A stretch of DNA of 64,000 nucleotides from Hymenolepis diminuta (GCA_900708905.1 CAADRB010000004.1:3406274-3470273); one strand, 5' to 3'; positions 33,797 to 47,545 are shown, counted from the first letter of the stretch. Translations and numbers: made by a program. Notes: generated by a model from the sequence alone, not told the origin.

Positions 33797-36700
33797 GTAA
33801 GACGTTTCAATTTGACTCTTATTACTACAATTATTTTGTATTTCATTGGTCCGAAGAACACTTTCATATCTGCCACGTCTTACATTTTGAGAAGAAAAAT
33901 TACTTTTGCTAATTTTTTTAATTGTTCATTACTCACCTAGAATAGCAGAGCATATTAGCATTTCCTCGTCCTTTTCAAGAGTTTTTGTCTGCTTTTTGGA
34001 AAATTTAATGCAATTCTCCTAAAACACCCTCAAAAAAATAAATCGTGTAGGCTCCAATAGGCTAATTTTGGTGATGACGTTATGGTTTTAGGCACTTTTA
34101 TGCTATTTTACTAGTTTAATTAAATTTAAATCTAACATTAATTTTATCTAGTCAAAATTCTAACAGCAATATTCATTAATTATTTTCAATTTAATTCAAT
34201 TTTAAGTCTCTTTTAAAAGTAGATAATTGAGAATTTAAAGCTATCAGTAAATATTCAATAAAGTTTGTCATTTGAATAGCAACAAGGGAGAGGATTAAAG
34301 TTTTTCCTTGAAAGATGTCACTCCAAAATGAATTGTGAAGATTTAAATTATGAAATTCGGTTGGTTCGTTTTTCTCCCGGATAGTTAACATTTCAAATGT
34401 TTAAGATTATCAAGCTCATAAAGAAATTGGAAGTCCATTTTAAGAGAAACATACTTATTTACTCTTATCATGAGTAAACATTTGCATTTTTATGTATTTT
34501 CGAAAACGGACTTCTTTTCAGAAGAAGACTTGCGTCTGAAGCTGTACACCTCCTTCACTTAGGAGTACTTATTCTTCCTGGTCTGAATATTTTACTGCCT
34601 ATTGTAATTATTTGAACTCCTGTTTAAAGGCCTTTATTTAAAGATTGCAGCAGAGAAGATTTTCAGCTTTTTGCAAATTCTGAAACACATCGCAAGTCAA
34701 GCAAAAGCACGAACGTCATTCCATTTTTTTATAATCTTGCACAAAGGCATATTAAAAGATGGGAATTTTTGGTTCGGCTCAAAGGGTGTGGCTCATATGA
34801 CTTGCAGAAGACCCTGAAACACACCGCACAACACGTGTGCCAATCTATTCATGCTTTGCTCAGAGTAGGCATGAACTTTTCACGGTTACAAACTTTTAAG
34901 AGGGATCATAAGAGCACTGAACTTTTCATTTAACTTTTCAAAATATTGACATTGCTATTGAAGCGTTTTTGTGCACGTAGCTTACAGTCCAGTCGTTTTG
35001 ATATTCCTACCTCTTCTCAGAAAATTCAATTGAACTTATTATTATGTGTAGGCCTTTAAGTATCAGCCCAAGATAATGTTGAGTAGGTCTTCATAAAGAA
35101 ACACCTCCGTTACCGATAGGTATCATAGAATTGATAATCCTTACCATAACAATTTTCCTTAAATAACCGTAAGCTTAATTTTACTAGAGGCTTAACTAAT
35201 TTCAAGGCTATGAAATTCATCTCTCTGCAATTTTGAATATTTTTATCCTTCAAAATTAGGATTTAATTATAATAGGCGTATCAATATATAAAGAAAACCC
35301 TGAACCTTTCGAGTTTAAGAAGTAGAAAACTTTGCTATTCAGGCATGAGCAGTTTCCTTCTATTAAAAGTATTACGAGACTTTTGGAATAAAGATCGACT
35401 TCGATGATATTTTGCCCATTTTCGATGCCCCTTTCAGACAGATATATGCAAAATTAGAAGATGAAAATTACTCAGCTTTTCAACAAATTCATCTATTTGA
35501 TATAAGAGAAGTTGTAATCAACTTCTCAATTTACAGCATCGCAAAAATCCATCTTAATTAACTGGTCAAAAGATCTTACTTTTATGGACATGAACTCATT
35601 CTGGAATCTAATTATATCTCCTGGACTAAAGCACATACTTTGATGAGTCCAAATTCTCATTGAAGTAGGACTTCTTCCTTATCCTGACGTTATTCACTAC
35701 TTCATTTTTATTCCCCTCACTTTATCCTGATTCAAGCGTCCTCTAATACATCTCTCCTTTATTTATTTAAATAAATCTGCTTTTGCTTAAATGGTATCAG
35801 TGGGGAATTATCAGATTCATACCAATGTTTTAACGGAGGAGCTTTTATTTAGTCTGAAATCCAGTTTTTTGATGAAGTTAGGGGATCTGTTCAGGATTGA
35901 GGGTATGTGGGTCTAGAGACTGTCACCAAAGTCGGTTAACCTATCAAGGTCAAGCTGGTGTCCCCGGTAAAATGTGCCATCTTCCTATTCAATATATCCT
36001 AAAATTATGAAATTTCAATAAGTCCTTAATCCCATTAGAAGGAATAAAATTCGACGAAATGAAATGAATAATTACAAAATACATTAAGCATTCATTTTTG
36101 TACTTGATCAGTTTTGGGAATTCAAACATTATGTCCTAAAATATTTCGAAATTCGAATGCCGTTGTTACTTAAATCATGTGATTAATATAATTTCGACTT
36201 CAATACATTCGCACAATTAACCACAATTTTTATAGGGATTTTATCCTGAATGCCCAATAATGTATGTTAGTTATATGTTCGACAATGATTGAATAAAAGA
36301 ACAGAATCTATTACCACCAGAAATTTGCATATACTGAGTAGCAAGGTGAGGTTGTGTGGTTTTATTTAAGGAAAATTTTAAAACCTCAAGAATTGTGGAA
36401 AACTCATACTTTAAGCTATTGTCTAAAGGTATTTGACTTTCTTCAATCTCAGTACCACGTGATCTTTGACGTGGCAATCAAGGAGAAAAAAGGGGAATGG
36501 GAATTTTAGAATCTGGCAGTCATGCTCTCCTTCCTCCTCTTATTTTGTTCAGCATTTCAAAATGTATCATCATCACATGTCAAATAAATACTCCTGTGAT
36601 TTAATGGCCTTAAAATAACACTACAACTTTACCCGTTCCTTATGTCCTTCAGCTCTGACGAAAAAACTTTGATTAAAACAACAATTTGATCTGACCTATA

Positions 36701-36899
36701 TTTGCCTAACTTCAAGAGTTTTCTGAACTACCTTGATAGAAATTTATTTATCGTATATTTATTAGGTTTAGCCAAAAATGCAAGACCAAAATGTATCATC
36801 TTTTATCGTGAGTTGTAGCGAGCCGTCGAACTTGATCAATCCAAATAAATTCAGCCTCACCCAGCTCTGGTTCTTTCGAATTTCTTAACGAAGTAACCT
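33797..36899. other. No supported gene
   Basis: AT-rich stretch that could be intron or intergenic. No exon with both good splice sites and coding composition was noticed. Confidence 0.4.
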
Positions 36900-37124
36900 T
36901 TAAATGCTTCCTAAAAGCTTCAGGCAGAAGTTATAGATGTTGTCTAGAGTAACTTCAGGTTTCTCAAAACGCAAGCGGATTGAATGTGTAATCAGCGCTC
37001 TACGTGTGAAGGAGATAGGAATTTCAGAGCTCAACAATACCTGACTGATTTTTTTCAATTTTTCCGCAAATTCCATTCCAAAGAACTTGTGAAACTTGTT
37101 TAAATGAGACGGCATTTTTTGCTT
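36900..37124 (-). CDS. Small ORF or terminal exon, unidentified
   Basis: Minus strand: after the acceptor TGCACTTTAG a frame runs to TAA at 36900-36902, with ATG at 37115 (71 aa). It encodes LNKFHKFFGMEFAEKLKKISQ, then SSEIPISFTRRALITHSIRL and EKPEVTLDNIYNFCLKLLG. This is a basic, helical, non-repetitive composition without signal peptide or membrane helix. It is either a complete small protein or the last exon of a larger gene. No family recognised. Confidence 0.35.
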   Translation of the reverse strand, partial: KQKMPSHLNKFHKFFGMEFAEKLKKISQVLLSSEIPISFTRRALITHSIRLRFEKPEVTLDNIYNFCLKLLGSI

Positions 37125-37507
37125 CTAAAGTGCAAACATGATCTTTAAAGTCATAACGTAATTAATGTCATCTAAATAGTGGATGCAGGAGGTAGACATG
37201 TAGAACTGTAAAATGTAATTTGTAGTAGATAATGAAAATGGAGATATAAATTCTGAATTCCAACCTTGAATCAGCTGTTCTGAAATTGATATTCTTAAAT
37301 CTGTGACATTTTGTCTATTTAATTATAATTGAAACTAGAATCCACCATACATCTTCACTATGAATAGCAAAAGGCTAGCTTATTTATTTCTTACCGAATT
37401 TACGTTCGAACGGTCGTTTCATTTATTAATGCCTCCATTTGATCACAAAACACTCATAAATGTATAGATTTGTATGAATTTTGCGCAGAAATGGCAACAA
37501 AGGTTGA

Positions 37508-37714
37508 CTACAAGTGTCCATTGGTAATCTTATGAAAAGTATCATAACACGGGGAAATGAAAGACTACACGATAAGTCATGCATGGAGGTCAGTTGGGGA
37601 TTGCCAGCGAATTTGGAGCATCAATTGCAGGACTTAATTGGATCCCTAGAGACATTAAGCTATCAATTTTTTCATAGTAAATGCATAAACAAGAAAACCT
37701 TAGTTTCTGAAATG
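37508..37714 (+). CDS. Exon candidate, helical
   Basis: Open from 37508 to a GTGAGC donor at 37715. It encodes VSIGNLMKSIITRGNERLHD, then MEVSWGLPANLEHQLQDLIG and LETLSYQFFHSKCINKKTLV. It exits in phase 0, which matches the entry phase of the next candidate (39493). The left boundary is unclear because the nearest AG (TACAAG, 37514) lacks a pyrimidine tract. Confidence 0.33.
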
Positions 37715-38773
37715 GTGAGCTTTTTGATTTAACTACGCCATTACTGGGGGACTTTATGTTCATATTATTTCGAGCTTATTGATCAATGGATTGTAACTGC
37801 GTGCTCACTTTGTATCCTTTTAATAGCCATAAGCCGATAAATGGAATTAGCCAATGTGTTGTAGCATAGCAGAGCTCATCAGAGTTAATTCAATACAAAC
37901 ACTTTTGTTATTTACTACTTTATGAGTGCAATCGATTTATATCTATTCATTTCAAATTCTTAGGCTTTTATTCAAAAGCTTACATGTTCCTTTTTGATTA
38001 TTTCTAAAATGTATTAATTTGGGAAAAATTAGTTTTTAAGCATTGTTGAATAATAGTACATTTTTTCTACTAAATACCAAATGATGAGTCATTAAATTTT
38101 AGAAAATTCGACTCTTGAGTCATGAAATTAAGAGGTATCTGATCTCTTGGGACACAACCCATACTTCGGCCATTTTACCATATGCTTCCGTCTTCTAAGT
38201 AATAAGTGCTTTAATTTATCATCCTCAAGCTCTCCAGTGCAAGAGAAATTTCCATCTGACTACTTAATTAAACTAGCCCAATAGACTGAAGTCTATGACG
38301 TGCATGCGACATTAGGTGGAGTTGATGATTGTCGCAATAAGGCTCTTTTTTAATAATTCCAGGAATTAAGGGCGAGCAACTCCTAGGTTTTCAACCAGAA
38401 GTACATTTTTCAAGAAAGTCTTACGTGAGATGCAGTATTTTTAATATACCATGAAAAAAATTAAAGATATTACGTAGTTAAGTTTTTGAACGGATAGTAC
38501 AAAAGTATTCATAAGAAAGCTTTCAACATTATCTGTCATAAAAGTGAATAAATTTTATGGAAACTTTCTTCCCTTATCAAGAATTACTTTTATTTTTCCA
38601 ACAGAGTAACAATAGGTTCAGAAATTACCTTTTAATTTTTATTTGCGCATTAACCCAAAGAGCTATTACGTGATCGCAGAAAAAGGTATTTTTTAAAGAG
38701 ATCAAGATAACGAATCTTGTAAGGAAATATTTCACCATTTTCTTCTCCTTATATTTAAATATTTAAATTTCAT

Positions 38774-38954
38774 NNNNNNNNNNNNNNNNNNNNNNNNNNN
38801 NNNNNNNNNNNNNNNNNNNNNNNNNNNNNNNNNNNNNNNNNNNNNNNNNNNNNNNNNNNNNNNNNNNNNNNNNNNNNNNNNNNNNNNNNNNNNNNNNNNN
38901 NNNNNNNNNNNNNNNNNNNNNNNNNNNNNNNNNNGGGGGGGGGGGGGGGGGGGG

Positions 38955-38988
<34 letters not shown>
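38774..38988. repeat. Assembly gap (161 N) followed by a poly-G tract
   Basis: 38774-38934 is N. 38935-38988 is G except for one A at 38957. The homopolymer probably caused the gap or is a sequencing artefact. Proline-rich frames read through it on the minus strand are meaningless. Confidence 0.95.
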
Positions 38989-39492
38989 CGTGTGAGCGCA
39001 AATCAATAACCGATAAATGAGCGCACTTTGAATGCAAGGGGGAAGTGCATCTACTGATTTCGGTTTTCACAAACACCTGGATATGATAAAAATTTCACAA
39101 AAATATTTTACTACAGAGAAGAGTAAATATGTGTATCACGGAGTGAGTCAAAAACGATTTCTGAGACGTAATTTTCAAGCAATCCTCCAGTGGCAAATTT
39201 TTCCTTAATTTCCAAATTAAGAACATTTCGTCTACATAGCAACTGGCGAAATTCTTATCACATTTTGGCCGATTTGTATTGAAAAGTTTAGCACGTGCAC
39301 CAATCAAAATATAATTTACTTTAAATTGGCTAGTAAATGGTAAAAGAACGATGGGAACGATTTAAACAAATGTATAATTCCCACAAATAAATACACCCTG
39401 CGTAGTCCACATTACCGTGTTCTGATCACTGAATGTACAACGGTTCTCGTTCACGAAATTCAATGAAAGATGAAGCTGCTGTTACATCGCAG

Positions 39493-39615
39493 GCAATAAG
39501 AAGGGGGCAAAAGACTTACCTACTTATAACTATCAAATTTGTCACAATGAACTCAAGGACTGCGCCATCAATTGGGAAAAATAAAATTAAATCAGACCCA
39601 AGAATGGAAAATCGG
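39493..39615 (+). CDS. Exon candidate upstream of the micro-exon
   Basis: Open frame with ATG at 39433. If it is an internal exon, the acceptor GTTACATCGCAG gives a start at 39493. It ends at a consensus donor CGG|GTAAGT (39616). The last part encodes TAPSIGKNKIKSDPRMENR. Phase 0 at both ends, so it joins in frame to the 36-nt exon at 39726 across a 110-nt intron. Confidence 0.35.
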
Positions 39616-39725
39616 GTAAGTTACGTTTAACCATTTGGAAATTGCCTGATGCACATACAGATGCAGATGCAGATGTCCACATTCTATTAAGAGAGAACCG
39701 ATTTTATCTGTTTACGATTTTTCAG

Positions 39726-39761
39726 GATGGCTGGCATTATGACAACATTGTTGATGTTAAG
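39726..39761 (+). CDS. 36-nt micro-exon candidate
   Basis: Twelve codons (DGWHYDNIVDVK) bounded by ATTTTTCAG and GTAAGC, phase 0 on both sides. Both splice sites are consensus and the preceding donor at 39616 is in the same phase. The downstream exon was not found within the next 3 kb. Confidence 0.42.
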
Positions 39762-41559
39762 GTAAGCAGTTCATTTGATCAGATTGATATGATTATACTA
39801 GCATATACATAAGATTTGAGTCAGGAATGGTGAATATTAATCATTGCTTTCATTGATGGGAAAGTAAATGTAGGATATGAAGGCGCATTTCTTGAAGCTA
39901 TGTTTGATAAATCTTAGCTCTGTACATTTTTAGGATAATTGCGGATACAAAATTGGTTACATGATGGTGATGATGACTCAATCTTTGTCGTTCAAAGAAA
40001 GCGTACATCTCAAATTGCATAAAGTTTAAGATTGAAAGTAGACAGAAATCTCATATGCAGAGTGGTAGAGTCCTTTATTGATAGAAGCTAAGAAATATTT
40101 TATTAACTTCGGCGATCTCCATTTACGTTAATTTTAATGCTTATCTTGATCGTGGATACTAGAAAAATCCCTTTGAGATACAAATACAGAAATATTGCTA
40201 CTTGCCACTGACGCCGTATTTGTTATTTGTTAGTCTAGTAATTTGTCTCCGCTTCATTGCTCTATCTCAAGCTCAAAATTCACCCCTTTTCTGTTGTTGA
40301 CAACGCGACGAAATTCTCCTTCGATTTCTTCTATTTCACATGTCCTCGTAATAATCTTTCGCACACTTCTGTCTTCTCTGCTGGTGTGATAGTTGAAGTT
40401 GACAGAGTAATCGCTAGTAACCCGATATGTGTAATAAATATCACTTTAATTTATTAATGGGAGAATGAGTTCGTATCTATATAACCACAAATTTCACAAA
40501 CTATTTCAAATTCAATGTATTTTCTAAAAGGAAGAAGAATAACCATGCAATTGCACAAAAGTATAAAAGAGATGTGTCTCTTCCATTTTCTTGTTGAAGG
40601 AATTCTGAATGACAGCAATTTTAATTGCCATACTCCAGGATTTACTGCGACTTTGTAAAAAATCTGAAAGCAAACTTCACGTGATCATTGTGTGTCGACT
40701 CATAACTGCTCTTTGAACACTCACATATACATAAATCTTGAAAAAGTGTCAATTTTTGCACAAAAGAAAAGGGTGTGATCGGAGGGCCTGCGCACAGGGC
40801 GTTTTCACACAATCTGCCAATCCTGCAACCACGCCCAATTTGTATCACAGCATAGTAGAGACGCAAGCAAACGAGCGATTGCTTAACTCCACAATGACCC
40901 CAGCTTAGATACCTGTTGAGATCTTGATTATTTAAATCAATATCAATCAGTAGTAGAATTAGGTGGCTTTGTATTAACTGTGGACACGTCCTTCATTACA
41001 CCTGAAAAATGGTACTGAGAAGCGGTAATATTAAATCGATTTTATTATGTTATTAAAATTGCCAAGTTTTCCTCAAATTAAACGAGTAATTTCCCGAAAT
41101 TCAAAGAAATTTCTCCCAAACCACCAGAAGTACCCTAAGTTAAGGTGTTTTAAGTAGAAAGATTCGTAAACAGGCTTAAATTAATGCAATTTTAAATGCA
41201 AATGAATTACAACTGAACAGCTTAACCGATTTAGGCAGAACACAGTTGATATTTTAAATGCCTAAGACAAAGAACTAATTATCTGGGACTATAATTAAGT
41301 CACACAGAATGTTCGTACTATACACTGACGAATTCATCAAAACCTTTTATACCAATCAATCTCGAATTTATCATTTAGCATTTTCCTATTCTTTGTAAAT
41401 GCCTTTTGCTATATTATACGGTAAAATCCCTGGTCTTTAAATTCATTTTTGGGTTTTTACGACCTGAAAGTAGCACCTATATTTCCATGTCGGAATTTGA
41501 GGGAGTGCGGAATTAAAACAATTCTGTTCTTTTTTCCAGTGTAGACTTATCCAGCTCAG
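39762..41559. other. No supported gene
   Basis: AT-rich. Frames at 40257-40457 (plus) and 40642-40866 (minus) have no ATG start or splice support. Confidence 0.4.
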
Positions 41560-41612
41560 TTTGTGGTTTTCTAGTGGTTAGTATGCATCACTTGACTCCC
41601 AGGTTCGTGGAC
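41560..41612 (+). repeat. tRNA-like relic (SINE-type head)
   Basis: GTGGTTTTCTAGTGGTTAGTA resembles a tRNA D-arm/A-box (close to the Glu-type GGTCTAGTGGTTAGGA). AGGTTCGTGGAC follows as a degenerate B-box. The arms do not fold into a complete cloverleaf, so it is a tRNA-derived repeat or pseudogene. Confidence 0.45.
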
Positions 41613-42775
41613 AAGAATATTATTTGAAGTTTGTTGAATTGTTAATTCAATTCTGCAGCTGGTATCACCACCACTCCGTCCTTTTACAGTCCAAGGGAGG
41701 CAGATAGGACAAGCAAAAATGCTACTAGTAAATTTAATTTCTCCATTTTGATTTTTAATATATTTGCATAACTTTCCTTCTTTAATCTCTTTTCAATTTT
41801 TGTTCGCATCTAAAATTCAAAATTACTCTCCATTGTAATTATTTATTTTTAAATAACATGATTTTATGCGTATATTCATTTCAATGAGAGGTAACATACC
41901 CAACAAATTTGTAGGGAACAGAAGAATATAAAAAGTATATGAGTTTTAAAATCTTAACTGAATGAACAGAAATGGTGATAGAGAAGTATGAGGAATTCAA
42001 CAGTACTGGGAAGTTGAAAAATCTAAAGATCGAAAAAGCTAACTCAAGAAGGTACCCTTATGGATAGTGTAATGTCAATGTGATTTAATATTTCTTATAG
42101 GAAGCAGAATAAGTCTATTTCGATAATAGTTTTGACAAGTTAATTTGCATAAAGATAGTATCAGCCGTAGGAAGTGGTTAATATCATGGATAGCTTTCAC
42201 ATACATTGAATAAAGAACTCCCTAGGTCCTTATGATTACCTTTTCTGCATTCGACATTCTGTTCCAACTTTAACTTGCAATGTTTGGTTCGGATGGTTAT
42301 ATTTATGGAGATATTTCACTTTAATTTCATTAAGCAGCCTTGGATTTGAAATAATTATATAAAATTATACATCTTACAGGAAAAAAATAAGAAGACTGTT
42401 TGCGTAACCAATATCTTCTTTACACACCCACTGTACTCGACAAGAGGATTTTTTACCAAACAGAACTCACCGGCGTTCAAGTAGAAGTCGGTGCAGCTGT
42501 TATTCTGATACGGAAATTAGTGTTCTAGGTTTTTGCTAGAAGTAAATCATCTCGTCCTGATTCATTTATGATCCATTACCATCGTATTTATTAAAGAGAT
42601 GATACTTTAACGGTTAACGTAGAAATGCTGTCCTTAATGTCGTATTTCATTTTACCAGATTATTTTTCTGAAGTCTGCAATTTTATTGAATGGAATTTTC
42701 ATCAGCGTTGATACAACAAAATAATGTGAAAAATTGAACTGTGAGATAGTGGCAATTAGACGAATTGGACAGGAA
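41613..42775. other. No supported gene
   Basis: AT-rich; nothing recognised. Confidence 0.4.
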
Positions 42776-43072
42776 CTAAAATCCTTCAAGGTTTCTCACA
42801 GTCGAAACTGTATAAGAGGAAGCTGTGCACCAATCATCTAATGTGGTCTGCAAAGGTGCGCGGGAATAAACTATTTCCATCTTCCGATTTGTTCCCCATG
42901 CACGTTTAGTAAGGCTATTAAAGCCTGAGTGACGATGAACTTTCAAATTCATGAACAAGTTGAAGTAAAGTAGTTGGACATTTGAAAAAACTAATATATA
43001 AGAAACTTCTAGAGGGAACCTGCCTGGGATTTGATGCACAAATGAGATGGCATATTGACAACCTTTCATCAT
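42776..43072 (-). CDS. 98-codon ORF, doubtful
   Basis: Starts ATG-ATG at 43072 and ends TAG at 42776. The second half (HRHSGFNSLTKRAWGTNRK, then RAPLQTTLDDWCTASSY) has protein-like composition, while the first half is hydrophobic and AT-driven. No signal peptide at the start, no family, no flanking exons. Possibly a chance or fossil frame. Confidence 0.2.
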   Translation of the reverse strand: MMKGCQYAISFVHQIPGRFPLEVSYILVFSNVQLLYFNLFMNLKVHRHSGFNSLTKRAWGTNRKMEIVYSRAPLQTTLDDWCTASSYTVSTVRNLEGF

Positions 43073-46000
43073 TTTAAATGCTTCAACTCAAATGAAATGA
43101 AGGTGATAAAATAACCTTAGATGTTCAAACCTCGGGCATTACAAAAATCCCAAAACGGTCATATAAACTGAGACTTATTGTTCTGATTTATCAAATTAAT
43201 AAGTAAATACTTTGATTTTAAGAATAAAATATATATAAGTAACTGATATTTTTAATTGATTCTCATAATAGAGAATTCTCCTTTAACTGAAAGTGTTTTA
43301 AATTTCCCGTTATCTTACATATTTTACGATTTGTTACGAAGTTCTATTTTATTATCAGAAAGGTAGTAAAAAGTCAAATTTGGCCAAATTAGCGTAGAAT
43401 TAATACATGCTTCAAAGAGGCACTTGAATCAATCTTTCAACTCCAGTCATTAGGAATAATGTAACGAGACCTATTAAAAAATGCATGGAATTTTGAAAAA
43501 AAGTTATCATTATGTGAGTACCCTGTTTAAAGAAGAGGGAGTGAGCTGAGTTGACAGGAAAATTGGTTTCAAATCCTTAAAGTGATCATAGGAACGCCCT
43601 AAGACGCTTCCAAGGTATCTAAGTTTCTTGGTGATTACTATGATACTGAAGAATGATTTCAAAAGAATGCATATTAAAATAAAACGAAGAAATCAAAGAA
43701 ATTCTGTCGATGATTGGAAACGGCGTTTTTTGCTTCAAACTAAATTAAATACTCAACAGATTGTTCCCTCTTATTTGTTGAAAGCACAAGATTTCGGCTG
43801 TATAAAAAATGAAGTAACTTAACACTAGTGGCAATGAGTGGTAGATGTACATTTGTATTCAACGTTAAATAATCTGCTTATATTTGACAAATTATCCCTA
43901 TATTAGCTATCAGTATCAAATGATCTTAATATTACACTTATCCTTAGCCACTACTGAATATGAAACACTAGCTCTGACCTAAATTTAACAGTTGCTTACT
44001 CGTCGCTGTGAAAGTTTATTAATAAACTGAGGTGGCAGGATCAACCACGGATTTAAATCAACCACTTAAAAGGCTCTTAATATCCTGGATATAATCCCAT
44101 CCACAATCCCGGTCATTTTTATACTCTGACTTTTTACCTACATCTTCTTGACTTTTTTCCCGTTTCATACCTCATTTGACTAGTTTCTTCCCTATTTCAT
44201 TTCTTTTGAGTGGAGGAATGACTCAGAAAATTGGAAATGCCATTATTAGAGAAATGGTGTGATTTGAACTAAAATGAAGAGTCTTTTAGTTGTTTCAAGC
44301 CAAATTGAGCACTTGAACACTAGATGTGACTCAAAAGTGTGTATCTAGAGGAGTCACAGCTTATGCATAATCCGGTTAATCCTGCAACTTGTTTTACTCC
44401 CCACAATGTCTCTAGCGGTCCCTTCGGGTGAAGTCATTGAATGTTACTAATTGCTACTGAACTGCCGACCTTAGCTTTCAACATTAGATTCACCAATACT
44501 TTGCATCTTTTAGCTTTTTGGGTTTCCCAGTAAGCCTTATTTTTTATTTTGCTTTGGGTACAGAGACCCTAGGATGGTTGAGAGGTGAAAGTTTAGTCAA
44601 GTTTTAAAGTTAGGCTCTGGACCGCTAAGCTGTCTCACTCTTCAACGCGATTGTCATTAACTAGCATTGGGAAATGTTAAATCAGACAATATTTCCATTT
44701 CCTCTTTCCATGAAAGTCGACTTCGGGAAAGACAACATCATCCTACAGGTGGAGTTTCTATCTATTTTTCATCCATATCCCCTATAAATCAGAGCTATTT
44801 ATATCAAGAAATTGAATTCGGCACTGACAAAAACGGGAAGTTAAATAAATGATATCGAAATAATAGAGGTTTCTCACTTATTCTAATGGGTCTGAATAAA
44901 CCCGAACCAAACTTAGAATCAGGTACAATTATTATTTAAAGTCACAAATTATTTGTACCAATAAAATTTAGACATCGAATCTAAATATTAATATTATCAC
45001 CCATAGCGAATTTTAAAAATATATATTCAGAACATTCAAAGCTTTCAAATCATAAACTAGCACAAGGAGGTCTGGACTAGAGGCATCTTACATCAGCAGA
45101 ATGCTCAATTTCTCGAATTGTATGCCTTATACTTAGGAGTTAGAATTTAATTAATCATAATCTAACTTTTCAAAACGTCAAGTTTCTATCTCTCATGTCC
45201 TGATAAACTGAAAAGCAGATCCTAAATTTGTCCTGTCCTTAACAGTCAAGAGCAACTTGCTGATTGATATTAAATCAGTCTTCAATAAAGTCTACTTTTG
45301 GTAGGATATAAATGTGTACGCTAGTTTAACAATTTACTAAAACCCGTTCCGATTAGAAGGTTTGTTGACTGTCTTCGTAATGCGGATGGCCGTTAGCATC
45401 TACAGACATCTGTTTTGATAGGCGTACTGTTAAGTCTAGAAGTACAAAACTCGTATCTGTCCCTCCATTTTAGAATTGTCAATAATTAATGAAGATAAAA
45501 GAGCTTAGGCAGTCTAAATTTGTTTGTAGTCATGGGGCTAAAATTTCTTTAATTTAATTAAGAAGTACTGAAATAACTTAGCATGGGTTAGAAGAATTAC
45601 TTTGGAAGAATTTTAATTTGCTGTTGCTAGTATTTCTATCAGAAGTGCATCTTGAAGGATTGGTACGTAAATACCTATTTTACCATTGTAGATAGTTAAT
45701 TTTATTATTATAAAAATCTTTTTTCTTTGGAAAGTTAAAATTGGAGAGTGGTAATCAGAACATTAAGGAATAAAGAAAAAGAATCAAGGAGAAGTTGAAA
45801 TTAAAGTCGTCTTATTAAAAGATGTTTGCTTTATTTGAATTTCGATTTCGGTCTTTAACCTTTCGCCAAAAGGAAATGTTCCAAAGTCAAATGTCGTGAT
45901 CCCTCTCCCGGAATGCCGAATTAATTCATCAATACTGATTTAGTGCTTACAAATCGATTGATTAAATTGAATAGTTGACCATACCATCTCATGACCAAAA

Positions 46001-47489
46001 TGGCAGGATGATAATTGTTCTCCTGATTTCATAATGGCACATGACCTTCACTCCATTGAAAAACTTATAAAAAGTACATCTATTACCAATATGACATTGA
46101 TATTTAATTAGCCATTTGTTTTAAATCGTAATCTCTATTTGATACTGCTGCATAGTATCTATGAATTGCACTGCCCTAGCCATATTTAATTGAATTACGC
46201 AGATTAAATTAACATCTTTTCAATTCCTTCTTTTATCTTGGATGAGTATAGTAAAACAACTCGAATTTAAATGAGATCTGTTGAATTAAATAGCATACAA
46301 GCTTGTAAATAAAAAATGTCAGATCAAAAACTCGTCCTAATTTTCATACCCTTAGAAGTAGATCCTCTTATGATTCGTCATAAAATAAAAACGAAACAGA
46401 CCTCACAGAAAAATTCTTTCACGAGCGAATATTTCTCAAGCGAATATTCAATATCAAGGCTGAAAACGAAGTCGAACCAGGTGAGAAGAACCCTAATCAA
46501 TCATTAACCGTCAAATTTAGCAGGCATCGTTCTCTGAAGTACAAGAATTAGGAAATCATTATTTTGTATTTGTAGATACAATTTATAAAAAGAATAAATA
46601 TCTCTGCGCCAAATTCCTAGCAAGATATCCTATTTCTATTTTCAAAAATGTTACAACTAAAGGTTGTTGAATTAAAACAATTTCCTTGCATATTAGAGAG
46701 ATATGAAATGATTTAACACTCTTGCATAACACAATTTTAATTTTATTTAGGAAAAATTTCGATTGTCAGAATGATTTGTGACTATTTTATTTATGATTCA
46801 AATCTATTTTTCCATTTATTCTATTTATGAATTTATTTGAAATTACAAAATATTTCAAAGCAGACAAAACATGCGGGAAAAATCCACTATTACCCACCCC
46901 CTTTGAATGAATAGTTTACGTATTAATGGAATAAGTGAGTAAACGTTCGGTTTTTGTAAAACCCATTCTCACAATCACTTGGGTGGTGTGGTTCGAGTTC
47001 ACAGAAGGATATACACCCTAATTCCACAGATGCCAGTTTTGATTTTTCACTTGGCACTGGAAAACCAATTCACACAGAATGGAAACCTCTGAATATCGCT
47101 TTGGAATCAGATCAGGACACTGAAATAAATTGACAGTTGTTTATTGATTACATTTCCACTGATAAATATTTCTCAGCAATTGCTAGTAAAGTCTCAAGGA
47201 AATATATTTTTAAGAATATTTTCAAGTTTTGTTTTTTTGGTAAATTTGAGAAAGTTAATGTCAATGCTGGGAGATAGCCTCGATGAGACAAGAGAATGGC
47301 ATCTGTTTCAAAATAGAGGGCTAGAAAATAAAATATAATTTATGCAAAATATATGCGATTTCGAGAAAAAAATTACTGGGTCTTTTATACATGGTGGAGA
47401 GTTGAGTTTACTTCTTTTCAATGTTTACTTTGGAATAGATAAGAAGCAAAGTGTAGGTTAAAGGTTTTGAAAATTTAAGTACGGTACAC
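43073..47489. other. No supported gene
   Basis: Short frames at 43628-43822, 44667-44852 and 46316-46507 (plus) were considered. The last ends at a good donor-like GTGAGA, but the body is AT-driven and no acceptor or partner exon was found. Confidence 0.4.
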
Positions 47490-47545
47490 AACTGCTGCAG
47501 TGGTTAACCTGGACGTCTGCCAGGTCAGAGTTCAAGTGATCAGTA
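47490..47545 (+). repeat. tRNA-like relic (SINE-type head)
   Basis: CTGCTGCAGTGGTTAACC (A-box-like) and CAGAGTTCAAGTGATCAG (B-box-like) about 30 bp apart, the spacing expected of an internal RNA polymerase III promoter. It shares GCAGTGG and GAGTTCAA-GATCA with the copy at 57.6 kb. Confidence 0.45.

Noticed and set aside
38732..39076. Proline-rich minus-strand frames
   Set aside because: They are the translation of the poly-G tract and the N gap.
41560..41612. Functional tRNA gene
   Set aside because: Acceptor and T stems do not pair; only A- and B-box-like segments remain.
44667..44852. 61-codon plus-strand frame
   Set aside because: TTG start, no convincing acceptor, no homologous feature.
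46316..46507. Exon ending at GTGAGA
   Set aside because: Donor is good but there is no matching acceptor, and the frame is Lys/Ser/Ile-rich like background.
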